Source: Neocallimastix lanati (nom. inval.) (lineage: Eukaryota > Neocallimastigomycota > Neocallimastigomycetes > Neocallimastigales > Neocallimastigaceae). Taken from it: a stretch of 64,000 nucleotides of DNA. Location of the stretch: assembly GCA_016946835.1 (NCBI GenBank), contig JACVTC010000002.1, positions 933,501 to 997,500 on the forward strand, read 5' to 3'. The first letter of the stretch is position 1. Every line of letters starts with the position of its first letter. The notes under the pieces are model-generated. The model did no database searches. It was given only the letters and a program-made list of their open reading frames with translations, and was not told where the DNA came from. Shown here piece after piece: positions 39,271 through 53,150 of the stretch. Position numbers and translations under genes: made by a program.

Positions 39271-39433
39271 ATTATTTATTATTATAAATAATTATTTAAT
39301 TAATAAATAATATATATATATATATAATTATTAATTAATAATTTATATTCATATGTCATGAATATTCTAATAAAAATGAAGATATTTAAATTATTATATA
39401 CTCAATAACTAATGTATAATTAATCATAAGTAA

Positions 39434-39464
<31 letters not shown>

Positions 39465-39907
39465 TATTTATATATTATTATTTTTATTTAATAAATGAAT
39501 AAATAATAAATAAATAATAATAAATGAATAAATAATAAGAAATAATTAAATAAATAATATATATAAATAATTAATGAATTACATGTGATTACTTAATATT
39601 CAGATGTGGAAACTTTTTTTTTCTTCTTCTATTGTTTAAATTTAATCTTTTATTTTAATTTGAATATAACTATAAATAATAGTAGAACTGTTGTATATTA
39701 TTTATAAAAAATTTGTTTTGTTTGTGTTTTTATAAAATAATACTAATTTTTAATTAGTGACAGATTTGGTAAAATTAAATTTTTTTTTTTTTTAATTTTA
39801 AATATTATTAAAAAAAAAAAAATAACAATGAATTATAATAAAATTATTTCAAAAAAAAAAAAAAAAAAAAAAAAAAGAAAAAAGAAAAAAAAAAGAAAGT
39901 AAGAAAG

Positions 39908-39949
<42 letters not shown>

Positions 39950-39989
39950 ATTATTATAACTAAATAATAATTAAATATTAATCAAAACC

Positions 39990-40023
<34 letters not shown>

Positions 40024-40615
40024 TGACAATAATATAAGAAATAAAAAGGAAAATAAAAAGGAAAATAAATTACAATTTAAAATAATACTCAAAGTAATAT
40101 CATATCATATATATATGATATAGTATATAAATTATTTATAACTTTTATCTATTTTTTGTATATATTAATATAATCACGTGGATATTAGAAATCATTAGAC
40201 ATTGAATATGATGAAATTGTTCCTATAATGAATTTTAACTTTTATTCTTTTATTTAATTCTTATAATATGAAATATTTTTAATCTTTTAGCTAATTACTT
40301 TTCTTACTAAAGAATAAACTATTATAATTTTATATTTAAATATTTTTTTTATATTATCAAAATAATATTAATAATTTGGCTAAGTATCTATCCAATAGTC
40401 TACTTCGTGGTAGATACATTTCAGACATGCAGCTAATAGGTATTATTCATAAATTGAATATTAATAACCTTAATTACTAATATAATAATACGTCTGTAAC
40501 CGAATGTTTAAATATCAAATTTTTAATTTATAGTATTTACTATAACTAATGGAAGTGGAACATAAAACAATAAAAAAAAATTTTTTTTTCTTTGTTTTAT
40601 ATTATGATATAATTT
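39271..40615. other. A+T-rich spacer
   Basis: No gene. Poly(A) tracts lie at about 39851-39946, AAT repeats at about 39992-40021, and a less A+T-rich piece at about 40375-40515 contains the imperfect stem GTATCTATCC / GGTAGATAC. Confidence 0.5.
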
Positions 40616-40627
40616 CAATAAACAAAA

Positions 40628-40840
<213 letters not shown>

Positions 40841-41004
40841 ACAAATATGTAAGACAAAAAAACAAAAAAAAACAAAATAAATTTAGCATATGCAACTAAA
40901 GATCTTTCTAATCTTTTAAAATATAAAAATAATTAGTAAATTAAAATAGTTTATTATAATAACAATTACAATAATGACATGATTTTCAATAAACAAATAA
41001 TACA

Positions 41005-41007
41005 TAT

Positions 41008-41079
<72 letters not shown>

Positions 41080-41145
41080 CTTGTTTATTTATATATTTAT
41101 TTATATATTTATTTATTTATATACTTGTTTATTTATTTATGTTAT
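41005..41145. repeat. (TTTA)n microsatellite
   Basis: Tetranucleotide run of about 20 perfect units followed by variants with ACTTGTTTA and ATATATTTA. Confidence 0.85.
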
Positions 41146-41207
41146 TAATTAATCAATTAAGCTTGAGCATATCCAAAGTGAAAATAGAATACTAACATCA
41201 ATTTCAA

Positions 41208-41241
<34 letters not shown>

Positions 41242-41844
41242 ATTTTTATAAAAATAATTTATTAGGATAATATTAGAAATAGCTTTTATTCTTATTTTTA
41301 TCTTTTAGTTATATCTTATTTGATTTTTATATTTTTTTAAAAAGTAATAACTAGGACTATTAAAAATAAATATTGTCTATTGACACTATCAATAAATAAT
41401 TTAATTAGTTTTAATTAATTTTATTTTCTTGTTAATTACTTTTTTAATATTTTCGTCAGAAAATGATATATCTTTTCTCAAACTTAATTATAATTTCTTC
41501 ATTTTATTTTATCATAAATTGCAATTAAATTATGAGTCTCTTGATAAAACTTAGAATAAAAGAGGAAAAATGATATATCGAAAATAAATAAAATAATTAA
41601 ACTAATATTATTAATATTAAGGAATATCCAATATATTATATATTTTCTCTATATTAATCATCTATTTATATGTATATAAAAAAAAAAAAAAAAAAATACA
41701 ATATTTTATTTAATCTAACCAAATTCGAAAAGTAATGAAATATTATCATAAATAAGGTGAAATCAAAAGAAAATTTTAGTAAAGACTTATAATGATTGTT
41801 CTAGCTTGAAAATTAATAATTAAATCTAAGTATAAAAGTTAAAA

Positions 41845-41925
41845 AAAAATAAAATAAAATAAAATAAAATAAAATAAAATAAAATAAAATAAAATAAAAT
41901 AAAATAAAATAAAATAAAATAAAAC
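41845..41925. repeat. (AAAAT)n microsatellite
   Basis: About 16 perfect pentamers, close to the left LTR of the copia fossil. Confidence 0.88.
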
Positions 41926-42006
41926 TTAAATATAATCATAATTGTAAAAGTTCAATATAATATTTAAACTTTGTACATTACAGTATTATAAATATGTATA
42001 ATGTTT

Positions 42007-42815
42007 TGTTATGTAATAACTTGTATGTAAATTATAAAAAGACGAATTATTTTATAAAATTAATATTTGGAGTTTTTTTTTTAAGATTTTATTGATTTAT
42101 ATAATTATATATATATATATATATATAAATAATAAATAAAATTTTATTATGTTATAATACATTTTTTTGTAGTGTATACATCATATTTTATATTTTATAT
42201 TGACTCCTTAACAGATTAAAAGTCTCAATTAGCAAGGGACAAAGTATTAATTTTTTTTTTAATATTAAAACGTTTTAATGATACTAATTATTTTATAATA
42301 TAATTAATTATTTTTTTTATTAATGTTTCAAAGAATGGCTAAAAGAAAAAGTAATAATGATAATAATCATATTGAAGAGAGTTCGATTTCATCGATTCCA
42401 ACTGAAAATAAGAACAAGGAATCGATTTCTTCTTATGAGGATGATGAATAATGATAAAAAAGATCATCATTAATAAATATTATGGAAATGTAACAAAATC
42501 CATTTTTGAAATTAATGATTTCAAATTAAATAAAGAAAATTTTTTTTAGATTAGTACGAGCTTTTAAAAATACAATCTATTTGTCAATGATTTGGATATC
42601 TTTATTGAAAATGAAATTCAATTTTCGAATATGAACAGAAGTCAAATGAAATCTCAAACAATGTTTGTTCAATCCATTATTATAAATAATTTAGAAAAAT
42701 TCAAATCAAGAATATTTACGAGGATGCTTGTTCAATCCATTATTATAAACAATTTAGAAAAATTCAAATCAAGAATATTTATGAGGATGTAAGACTGCTT
42801 ATGGTATGATTGAAA

Positions 42816-42873
<58 letters not shown>

Positions 42874-45800
42874 TCTATCAATCTGGCAAAGCAACTCCTA
42901 AATATCCATTAACGATCTAAATGTCAATAATAAAAATAGAAACAATAGGGAATAATAATAAAAATAAAAATTATAAAAAGAATTTAAATAATAAAATTCA
43001 TAATGATTATTATTGTCATATATGCAGAACTAAAGGTCATTCTACTGACCATTGTAAATATCATCTTTTAATTAAAGAAAATAATAAATCAGATGATAAT
43101 AACAATAAAAGTTATAATACTATTAATAATAAAAATAAAAAATTTTCTATAGGATAGAGCAAAAATAACTATTACTCTGGTAATATTATTAATTATAATA
43201 AAAATGATAATCGTAATAACAATAACAGTAATTTTTTTTCGAAAATAATGATGGCAATGAAGATGAAGTATATATCGATTTTACAGGAAGTATTTCAGTC
43301 ATTTAAAACTGTAATAATACAACGATTAAATAATAATACTAATTCCACTCATTAGATCATTGAAGATGGTACTGGTATCAATTTAACTAATAACATAAAC
43401 AATCTAAATAAATTAAATGAAGTAAATAATAAAAACTATAATTTATCCAAATGGTAATTTAGATATAGTTGAAAATGTAGATACTTAACAATGAAAAATT
43501 TTAAAAATAACAATTTTGTACGATCAAACGTTTATTAAACGTCAAATATTCAAAACAATTTAATATCCACACATTCAATTCTCAAAAAAATAGATGTACT
43601 ATAATTATGAAAATCGCGTAAATAACAAAGATCGTTTTCAAATATTCAAAAATAAAAATTTTAATTAATTACAAATATCTTTGCAAACGATGAAAATTTA
43701 TTCGCTATTTGATGTAGTACCTACAAATAATATAGTTATCTAAAAATTTTGTTATATAACAAAGACACTAATTTATATGGCATGCTTGTTTAAGGCCATT
43801 ATTATAATAATAATATTATTATTAAAGAATTTTGTTATTGAACATACTAAAAAGCATAATGACAAAAAAAAAATTACCTGCCAATGCAAAATCACAAAAT
43901 TAAAAAAAGTTAAAAACCTTTTTATTTCTCTCCTAATATTGCCACTAAACCAATGGAATTAGTTCATTCCGATGTCGTTGGTAAACTGGAAATATCCTAT
44001 AATGATTTCAATTATTACGTTACTTTTCTCGATGATTTTTCTAGAAAAATTTTGGGTTTATCTTATCAAACATAAATCTGATGTTCCCAATTTTTTTTTT
44101 TTTATTAAATTTTATAAATTTATTTCTAATAACCTCTTTCTATAATAATCATAAATCTAACATGTTCAATAATAATACTAAAAACCTGGTATATTCTTAG
44201 GCTATACTTCTGACTCTCTTGGATATAAAATTCTTGATATCTCTACTAATTCTATAGTCGCATCTAGAGATGTTTATTTTACTGAGGATATGCCTAGTAC
44301 TATTAATATCACTTTCTTTTGTGATAACTATATTTATTCTATTATCAATTTCAAAGATTTTTTAATTGAAGGGGAAAGTAATAGTGAAGAAATATTAATT
44401 CACAATTTAAAGAATCCTTCAATTCCTATTACTACTAATTATAATAATAATAATAATAACATCAATAATAATAACATCAATAATAATAACATCAATAATA
44501 ATAACATCAATAATAATAACATCAATAATAATAACATCAATAATAATAACATCAATAATAATAACATCAATAATAATAACATCAACAATAATAACATCAA
44601 TAATAATAACATCAATAATAATTTAATAATAAAATTAATAATGATAATATTATAAACCTTAATAATAATACTGAAACAAAAATTATAAATCAATCATTTG
44701 AGGAAGAAAATGAATATTTTTAATGAACCGGATAATGAATTTTTAAATGAAAGAAAGAGAGCTTAAATATTTAAACAAGAAAAGATCTCATAGTAACAAC
44801 TCATTTGATTCAAATTAAGAAAATTTAACTTTTGGAAAAGTAAAAAAAAAAAATTAAAAGGCTAATAATAATAAAAGATTTAAAATTTTAAATATTAAAA
44901 CGAACACTCCAACCACTTACCAACAAGCAATTAATTCATCAGAAGGTGAGGAATGGAAAGATGAATTAACCGCCATGTATGATAATAATGTAATGGAAGT
45001 GGTAGAGAATATACCTACGGATGCGAACATAATAGGCACTAAATGGTTTTTTGCTGAAAAAGATGATAAAAAAAAAAGCAAAGCTAGTGGCACTTGGATG
45101 TCAGCAAGTTGAAGGAGAAAGTTATTATTGAAACCTATTCTCCAACTGGTCTATAGGGATAGTTTAAGACTTACTGTTGCCATCGCATCAAAATATGACG
45201 GGAAATATAAAACAATTGGACAGAAAAGCCGCCTACCTTATTGCTGATTTGGAAAAAGATATTTATACAACAATCCCTTACGGCAATAAAAAAATTTTTT
45301 TTAATACGAATAAATTCTGATTACTTAAGAAAGCTCTTTATGGTTTGAAACAAGCAGGAAGAATGTGGTATAATGAGATATTGCAACATTCGGTAAGTAA
45401 TAGGATTTAAAAACAATACAAAACTGATAAATAACCTTTTGGAAAAATATAATAAAAATAATAAATTATAAAGGGTTACTAACATTGTATGTGAACGATA
45501 TTTTAATAACAGGAATTAAAAAAAAATGAAATTAACTATACTCATATCAAATTAAAAGAGAAATATAAAATTTCTAAGGATTCTGATGCAACTAAAATAA
45601 TAGGAACAAGCATTTATAAAACAAGTGATGGTTATAATATAAATCAGATCGATTATATTAATAAAATAATAGAAAAATATAATATGAAGAAAACAAAACA
45701 AATAAAAACACCATGCAGGAAAATTACGGAATATGAAAGAGATAACTCAAATTTAATAGATCCAAAAGAATATAAATCTTTACTTGGTGCATTACTATAT

Positions 45801-46318
45801 ATCTCTGTAAAGTCAAGGCCTGAAATAATGTTTTCTGTATGTGAAGCTTCAAAAATATGTGAAAATCCAAATCCAACAGAAGCTGATTATAAAAATTTAA
45901 TGAACATTTTACAATAGTTGAACGGTACAAAAGATAAATCTATATCATTATAATCAAGATAATAAATTTATCGGATACTCGGATTCAGATTTTACCAACG
46001 ATGAAAAGATGAAAAGATCCACAAGTGGATATATATTTTTACTTGGAAAGAGCCCTATTTCATGAAAATCTCAGTTACAGAAAAATGTAACTTTATCTAC
46101 TGCTAAAGCTGAATTTGTTAGTTTAACATAATATTTGATTATGTAATAATTTGTATGTAAAATATACAAAGAAATTTTTTTTTTTTATGAAATTAATATT
46201 TTGAGTCTTTTTTAAATACTTCATTAAATCATATAAATTAATAAATAATAAATAAAATTTAATTGAATAATAATACATTTTTTAGTTTACACATCATATC
46301 TTATATTGACCTATGTCA
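42007..46318 (+). mobile_element. Old Ty1/copia fossil with two diverged LTRs
   Basis: The left LTR is about 42007-42213 and the right about 46136-46318. Both share TTATGTAATAAYTTGTATGT, AAATTAATATTTKGAGT, TAATACATTTTTT and CATCATATYTTATATTGAC but differ in many places, so the insertion is old. A primer-binding site follows the left LTR (GATTAAAAGTCTCAATTAGC). Parts in copia order on the plus strand: gag with a CCHC knuckle (CHICRTKGHSTDHC, near 43020), integrase core (HSDVVGKLEI, FLDDFSRK, near 43960-44050), an IFLGYTSDSLGYKI-like integrase C-terminal part near 44195, reverse transcriptase (ALYGLKQAGRMWYNE near 45330), and RNase H near 45960-46110. It is broken in many places. Confidence 0.8.
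44441..44622. repeat. 15-bp minisatellite within the copia fossil
   Basis: About twelve units of AATAATAATAACATC (Asn-Asn-Asn-Asn-Ile). The intact-looking copia at 59-64 kb has an Asn-rich region at the equivalent place between integrase and reverse transcriptase. Confidence 0.9.
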
Positions 46319-46354
46319 AAAATCAATAAAGAACTTTCTAAGAAGGATCCATTT

Positions 46355-46394
<40 letters not shown>

Positions 46395-46660
46395 GACGTA
46401 ATTATAGCAAACTTTAAACTTTATTTATTTATTCATTTATTTATTACATGAATTATTTTATATATATATATATATAAAAAAAACACACACACAATTAATA
46501 AAAAAAAAAAAATAATAATAAATAAAATAATAATAATAAATAAATATTATTTATCCAAATTGAACATTATAATATTTTAAATAATAATGTTGAAATAAAA
46601 AGTAATATTCAAAATAAAGTGTATAAATAAATTTAGAAAAAAAAAAAAAAAAAAAAAAAA
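46319..46660. other. Spacer after the copia fossil
   Basis: A poly(T) of about 34 bases lies at about 46358-46391, a short (AC)n run at 46484-46492 and AAT repeats at about 46513-46545. No gene seen. Confidence 0.55.
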
Positions 46661-46662
46661 AA

Positions 46663-46850
46663 AGTTCATAGGCTAAGAACCTCACCACCAGCTATAAAAT
46701 TTTTATTCCCAAAATTAGGGTTTAAATGGACTAATCTGAAAGAATTCATTTAAAGGTCTTCTCCTTCAGAAGCATTAATCCTGCCAGCCTGCCTTTACTG
46801 CATTTTTCAGTGTTGGCACTCCAAGGATCAATTTAAGATATTCAATGAAA
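46663..46850 (-). mobile_element. Dispersed retroposon relative, copy 6 (minus, different 3' part)
   Basis: The minus strand starts CTTGGAGTGCCAACACTGAA then AATGCAGTAAAGGCAGGCTG and GGCAGGATTAATGCTTCTG. This matches the family core (GGAGTGCCAATGCTGAA, CAGTAAGGC). What follows, about 110 bases to GGTGGTGAGGTTCTTAGCC and a poly(T), is unlike the other copies. It may be a chimera or a distinct subfamily. Confidence 0.45.
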
Positions 46851-48273
46851 TGTGTAAAAAAAGGTATTAATAATAAATTATTAAATAAAATGAATAAGTA
46901 GATGACAAAAAATCAATTTTTAAAACAACATATTTTCAAAAAAATTAAAATAAATATATTAAAAAAAATGATAATAAATATATATATATATTTAAATTAA
47001 ACTATTTAAAAATGAAAATATAATCTTTTTTTTTTTTTTTAATTCACATATCTTCTTTAAAAAAAAAAAAATCAATTATTAAATAATATCATATTAAATT
47101 AATAAATTTAAAAAAAAAAAAATAAAATAAAATAAATAAATAAATAAATTAATAAATAATAAAATAAGTTACGTAAATTTAAATGAATATATATATATTA
47201 TAAAGCATTCAACTCATAAACATAAAAATTAAACATAGAATATGCTATAAAATGAATTTTTAGTTATATTAGAATCATTTTTATTAATACTCTATTTAAA
47301 TATTTCTATTAAAAAAAAAATAATAATAAAAATAAAAATAATAATAAATAAATGAATCTAGTGCATTTCGCAATTGTGTATTTCGCAATGTGCCGTATTT
47401 TTGTATGTGGCTTGTTTTAATAATTAAATAAATAATAATTAAATAAATAAAAATTAAATAAATAATAAATATTCTTTTTTATATATATAATTTATTGATA
47501 TTCAATTATAAAAATAATTTTTTTATAATTCTTTTTTAATAGGATATATTATTTCTTTTGTTATAATAATTATTTATACATTTATTTATAATTTCTTAAA
47601 AATACATGGCTTTATTATAAAATATTTATAAGTCACATTGCGAAACTCACTATCCCGTAATTAAATAATTAATCTAACCCACGAAATTTTTTTCTTTGTA
47701 TACATTATTATTATTAACAAAAGAATTAAACTGTAATATATGATATTATTATTTTTTTTATAGTTAAATTTTTATGATAAATTCTATTTATTTTTGTTAT
47801 TATAAATAATGAATCTATGATGGAGTTTACTTCATTATCTATTATCATCGTTATTACCATTATTATCTTCTATTCCTTTTAATATTATTTTTTTTTTTTA
47901 TTTTTTCTTGTTTAATTATTAAATAGCCTTAATTAAAAATATCAATAAATAATCTAAGAAATAAATAAATAAATAGTTTTTTATTATAGTTATGATATTT
48001 ATAAGTAGAGACTTTTTTTATATATCAAATATATATACATAAGCTAATCATGAGAATAGGTTTTGAAATTAAATGTATTTTATATATATATATATATATA
48101 TATAAAAGGAACGATAAAAAAATTATATTTAAGAGAAAAAATAAAAAAAAATTTTTTTTCATGTAAATCAAAAAGAAATAGATGTTAAAAAAAATAAAAC
48201 CATAATAGTAAATATTAGATAGATAGATATATAAAATACTCTTTTTACTGGTTCAATAAGGTTTTTTTACCAA

Positions 48274-48311
<38 letters not shown>

Positions 48312-48660
48312 TATAGATAGATAGATATATATAGATATATACAAACAAATATAAATGTCAATAAAAATAAAAGTAAAAGTAAAAATAATAATAAACAGAT
48401 AATAAATAAATAATATTTAAAAGGTCTTTAAAAAAATGAAACAAACTGTAAATAAGTAATAAGAAAATAAGAAAAGCATTATATAATATATATATAAAAA
48501 AAAAAATAAGAAATTTTTATTTTTTAATATTTAAATTTATAAAAATGTTCATAAATAATAAAAAATAAACTTTTTCTTTTTTTTTTCATTTAAATTATAT
48601 AATAATTTAATCTATTACCTTTTATGGAAATTATATCACTTTAAATTTTTTTTTTTTTTT
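46851..48660. other. A+T-rich spacer with a short inverted repeat pair
   Basis: No gene. TTTCGCAATGTG (about 47383-47394) and its reverse complement CACATTGCGAAA (about 47633-47644) flank about 240 bp of A+T-rich DNA; a related GCATTTCGCAATTGTG stands just outside the left copy. It could be a miniature inverted-repeat element; no target-site duplication was confirmed. Confidence 0.4.
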
Positions 48661-48661
48661 T

Positions 48662-48949
48662 TAATTATATGTTTAAAAAGTTTTAAAAAATAAAAAAAAA
48701 AAAAAAATTTTATATGATTTTGAATATTATTAATTTATTTTAATATAATTATTATTAATTTATTCTGTTATATTAAAATTGTAGCATATTAAACTTTATT
48801 TCTAATTATATGTTTAAAAAGTTTTAAAAAATAAAAAAAAAAAAAAAAATTTTATATGATTTTGAATATTATTAATTTATTTTAATATAATTATTATTAA
48901 TTTATTCTGTTATATTAAAATTGTAGCATATTAAACTTTATTTCTAACA
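48662..48949 (-). repeat. Copia-LTR-like end with a 141-bp tandem duplication
   Basis: Two near-identical copies start with TAATTATATGTTTAAAAAG at 48662 and 48803. Read from 48949 on the minus strand, the segment begins TGTTAGAAATAAAGTTTAAT then ATGCTACAATTTTAATATAA. This closely parallels the start of the LTR at 58.9-59.1 kb (TGTTAGAAATTAAGTTTAAT, ATTCCACAAATCTTAATATA). It is probably a partial or solo LTR of a related copia family. Confidence 0.55.
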
Positions 48950-49189
48950 CATTCAAACTATTTATATTCATATATTTATTATTTTATTTAATATTTATTA
49001 TTTATTATTTAGAGGATAACATTAAAATTTAAATAAAAGGATAAAAAAAAAAAAAAAAAAAAAAGGTTCATTATTGCTATTAGTCATTTTCTTTTTTTTT
49101 CTTTTTTTTTTTTTTTAAAGTTTTAATTTTAAATTTGTTCAATTTTATAGATCACTAAAGAAAAAAAAAAAAAGAAAAAAAAAAAAAAA

Positions 49190-49300
49190 GAAGCCTGCCG
49201 TCGTATGTATAAAGCGGCGTATGGGGAATGTTTTTTTTTATTTTTTCATAAAAACCATACCATAGAGGGAAGTCTGGGTCGACGGCTCTCATTAATCCCA
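49190..49300. other. GC-richer island with two nested complementary segments
   Basis: GCCGTCG (49197-49203) can pair with CGACGGC (49280-49286), and inside it GTATGG (49219-49224) with CCATAC (49255-49260). The island is bounded by poly(A) on both sides. It may be a structured RNA or an isolated exon; no coding sense was seen. Confidence 0.35.
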
Positions 49301-49301
49301 A

Positions 49302-49332
<31 letters not shown>

Positions 49333-50374
49333 TTCCTATTAAATCCATAATATTATATTTTAATTAAAAAAAAAAAAAAAGTCATTTTAATAATTTCTAT
49401 TAATATATATATATATATGTATGTAGATTTTATGTTATCTATCCCTCAATCAATAAATAATTAATAAAGATATACAATAATAGCAATAATAAAATTAAAA
49501 TAAAAAAAAAAAAAAATGAATAATCTATACAAAAAAAAAAAAAAAGGCGTTAATTATATTAAAAAAAATTATATCATTCAATTAAAAATCTTATTTTAAT
49601 CAAATAATAATAATTAATAATAAATATTTCTATTTATATCCACTTGAAACCATCTATATTAAAAGAAAAAAAGAAAAAAAAAAGTTTAATTTGAAGTTAT
49701 TTACTAATAAAACTTTTTTCTTTTTAATATAAAAAATAAAAAATAAAAAAAAATCTATGAATTAAAAAATATATATATATATAAATAAATAAATAAAAAA
49801 CAATATTAATTAGTTATATATAAAAGTAAATTATTATTTTTATTATTATCATTTTATCATTACACTTTTATTTTCATTTTAAATTTTGTTCTATTAACTA
49901 TTATGTATTATTTATAAAAAAAAAAATTTTTTTTTAATTTTTGATGTTTAATCTTATTATTATAAAATTAATATTAATTAGTATTAATTTATTTTTTTTT
50001 TTTTTTTTTTTTTTTGAAACGAATAAAAAAGTAAATATTAATGTAAAAAAAAAAAAAAAAGGAAAAAAAGAAAATTAAAGGGGTGAATAAAAAAAAAAAA
50101 AAAAAAAGGTTTTTATAATTCTGAATGAAAAAAAAAAAAAAGATTTCATTCTCATTTTGCCATAATTGAACAGTTTTAAAATTAATTAAAAAATTTAACT
50201 TTTAAAAGTTTAAAAAAAAAAATTAAAATATAAAAAAAAAAAGGACAAATAAAAAATAAATAAATAATAAAATAAAATTATTATATAAAAAAAAAAAGTT
50301 TAAAAAAAAAAAACTTTGATCAAATTAATAGAAAAAAAAAATTTTTTTTTTTAATTTGATCAATTTAAATTAAT

Positions 50375-50437
<63 letters not shown>

Positions 50438-51338
50438 TTTTAAAAAATCAAATCAAATCAAACCAAGAAAAAAAAAATTTTTTTTTTTTACTATTTTTTT
50501 TACTTTTTTCCTTTTTTTTTTTTTTTTTTTCATAATTTCATTTTCTTTTTTTTTTGTTGTTGTTGTTGTAGATAAATTTAAATAATTAAATTTTTATGAT
50601 GGATGGATAAAATGATGATACATTTAAAAAAAAATAAAATAAAATAAAATAATAAAAAAGGATAAAAAAAAAAAGTTAAAATTTTCAATACAAAATTTTT
50701 TTAATTTTTTTTTTTCTTTTTTTTTTAATTAAATAATTTAATAATGAATTATTGTAAATCAAAGAAAAAAAAAATTATAATCATAATAAATATTAATTTA
50801 TTTTAGTAAAGTAAAAAAAAAAAAAAAAAAATTAAAATAAAATTAAAATAAAATTAAAATTAAAAATATAATAAAATAAAGAAGAAAATGGAAAAAAAAG
50901 AACAAATTATATGAGAGGAATGATTATCAGCAATTAAAAATTTAAAAAAATAATTATGATTACTAATTGATAATAATTGATTATTAAGATATTAAAAGAG
51001 AATAGAAAAAATTAATTTTTATAAATATTTAGTCAATAGTTATTATGGACTATTATTGAATTGATTGAAGAGAAATAAAAATATATATATAAATATTACA
51101 TTTTTCTTTTAATTGATAAAATTGAATCTTTTTTATTATTAAATGTAGAAACATTATAACAAATACTTATTAAAGGAAAAACAAAAAAAGATAATAATAA
51201 ATATTAATAATAAATAAATAAATAAATAAAATCATTATATATAATATATATTATATATTAAATATTATTATTATTATTAGTTAAAACATTTTAAAACCAT
51301 TTACAAAAAAAGAAATCCCAATGACTAATTTTTTTTTT

Positions 51339-51370
<32 letters not shown>

Positions 51371-51899
51371 CACTTTTAATCATTATTTTTTCCATAATTA
51401 AACTATGTTTATTAATAATTTTAAATATTCATTTAAAAAATTTCAAATTAAAATGTTTATTTATAATTAATATAAAATATAAATCAATCATAAAAAAAAT
51501 TAAATCAATCATAAAAAAAATTAAATCAATAAAAGGAGGAAAAAAAATTTAAAAAAAAATTTTTTTTTTTTTTTGGTTTTTTTTTTAAAATTTTTTAATT
51601 TTTATAAATTTTATTTAACATTATGTAATATAAAGTTTAAACCAATAAAATGATTGCATTTGGATTTAAGTAATGCATCCTAAATTTCTTTTGAAAACCT
51701 AAAAAAAAAAAAAAATTAATAATTAATTAATAAATAAATAAATAGATAAATAAATAAATTAATAAATAAATAAATAGATAAATAAATTAATAAATAAATA
51801 ATCAATAATTAATTAATTAATAAATAAATAAATAGATAAATAAATAAATAAATAAATAATAATCAATAATTAATTATTTCTTTTTTAATTATAGAATTG

Positions 51900-51932
<33 letters not shown>

Positions 51933-52275
51933 TCATCTCATATCATGTCTTTTCTTTTTTCTAAAAAAAATTTTTTTAATTATTAACAATAGTAAAAAAA
52001 TAAAAATAAAAAAAAAAAAATAAAACTTGTATAATTATATAATTATATAACTATATTATGACAGATATAAAAGTAGAAAAACAGAAACTATAAAAATATA
52101 AAAATACATTTTCACTTTAAATTCTATTTATTATAGTTTTACCAATGGAAATCTGCATAGCATTCTTAAAACATAATGAATTGTTTTTAGAAACAATTAA
52201 ATATGCATTAAGAATGAAAATCATTAACAATATAATGAGTAATAAATTAATAGATAAAAAAAGTAAAAATAGAAA

Positions 52276-52307
<32 letters not shown>

Positions 52308-52620
52308 AAAAAAAAAAAAAAATATTATAAAAATAAATATTATAAAAATGTAATTATTAATATATATATATATAGTTTTAATTTATTCATACATCTCAAG
52401 GAATAATTTAAACTTTAATTTTTATTATTTATTATTTATTATTACTTATAATATTAAAAATATATAATACTAATAATAATATTACTAATAATAAGTATTA
52501 GTATTAGTATTAGTATTAGTATTATCTATTATTAATATTATAATAAAATTATTTTTAGTAGTTGTAGTATTAATATTATTATAATTATTTATTATTTTAT
52601 TATTATTATTATTCATTATT
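49301..52620. other. Gene-free poly(A)/poly(T) landscape
   Basis: Dense A and T homopolymers (one poly(A) of more than 50 bases at about 50381-50435), AATA repeats at about 51718-51870, and a GTTGTTGTTGTTGTAG stretch near 50556-50571. Imperfect complementary blocks (ACTTTGATCAAATTAATA and TAATTTGATCAATTTAAATT) near 50310-50370 can form a stem. No gene or RNA recognised. Confidence 0.55.
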
Positions 52621-53118
52621 CATTATTTTTAAATATTCTATCGTTGTTGTTAAGGTCAACATTATCTTAAGGAGAGCATCCATACTTTTTTTTTTTTTTT
52701 TGATGTTAATCTCTGCTCTGCCCCGCCCTATTCAACTAAAAAATATATACTTTAAAAGATGCTCTCGGTTTCCGGTGACTCACCTCGACATAATGGAGTC
52801 CAATCCTTCCTAATTTTTTTTTTTTTTTTTTTTTAAACATAGAATATCCGCTCTTTCTTTTTTGTAACTGATCTCTACTTCCTTCCTCCCCGGGGGTTAA
52901 ATAAAATATTTTTTTATCTACTTGAATTCTAATTTTTTTTTTGAGAGAGAGCCTTAAAATAATAATGTTCAATTATTCTTATCTTGACCAACAGATACGC
53001 GATCTCTTCTCCACAATATATTCTATCCGATGACAATAAAGATATAAAATGAAGATATAGAATAAATGAATAAATAAATGAAAGAATTCTTATTGTTAAA
53101 CATGAATAATACCTTGCT

Positions 53119-53150
<32 letters not shown>

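Noticed and set aside
38714-39310. 198-codon plus-strand frame
   Set aside because: ATTTATT satellite read as protein.
40385-40440. Stem GTATCTATCC / GGTAGATAC as a candidate small RNA
   Set aside because: One bulge, nine base pairs and no flanking structure; not enough.
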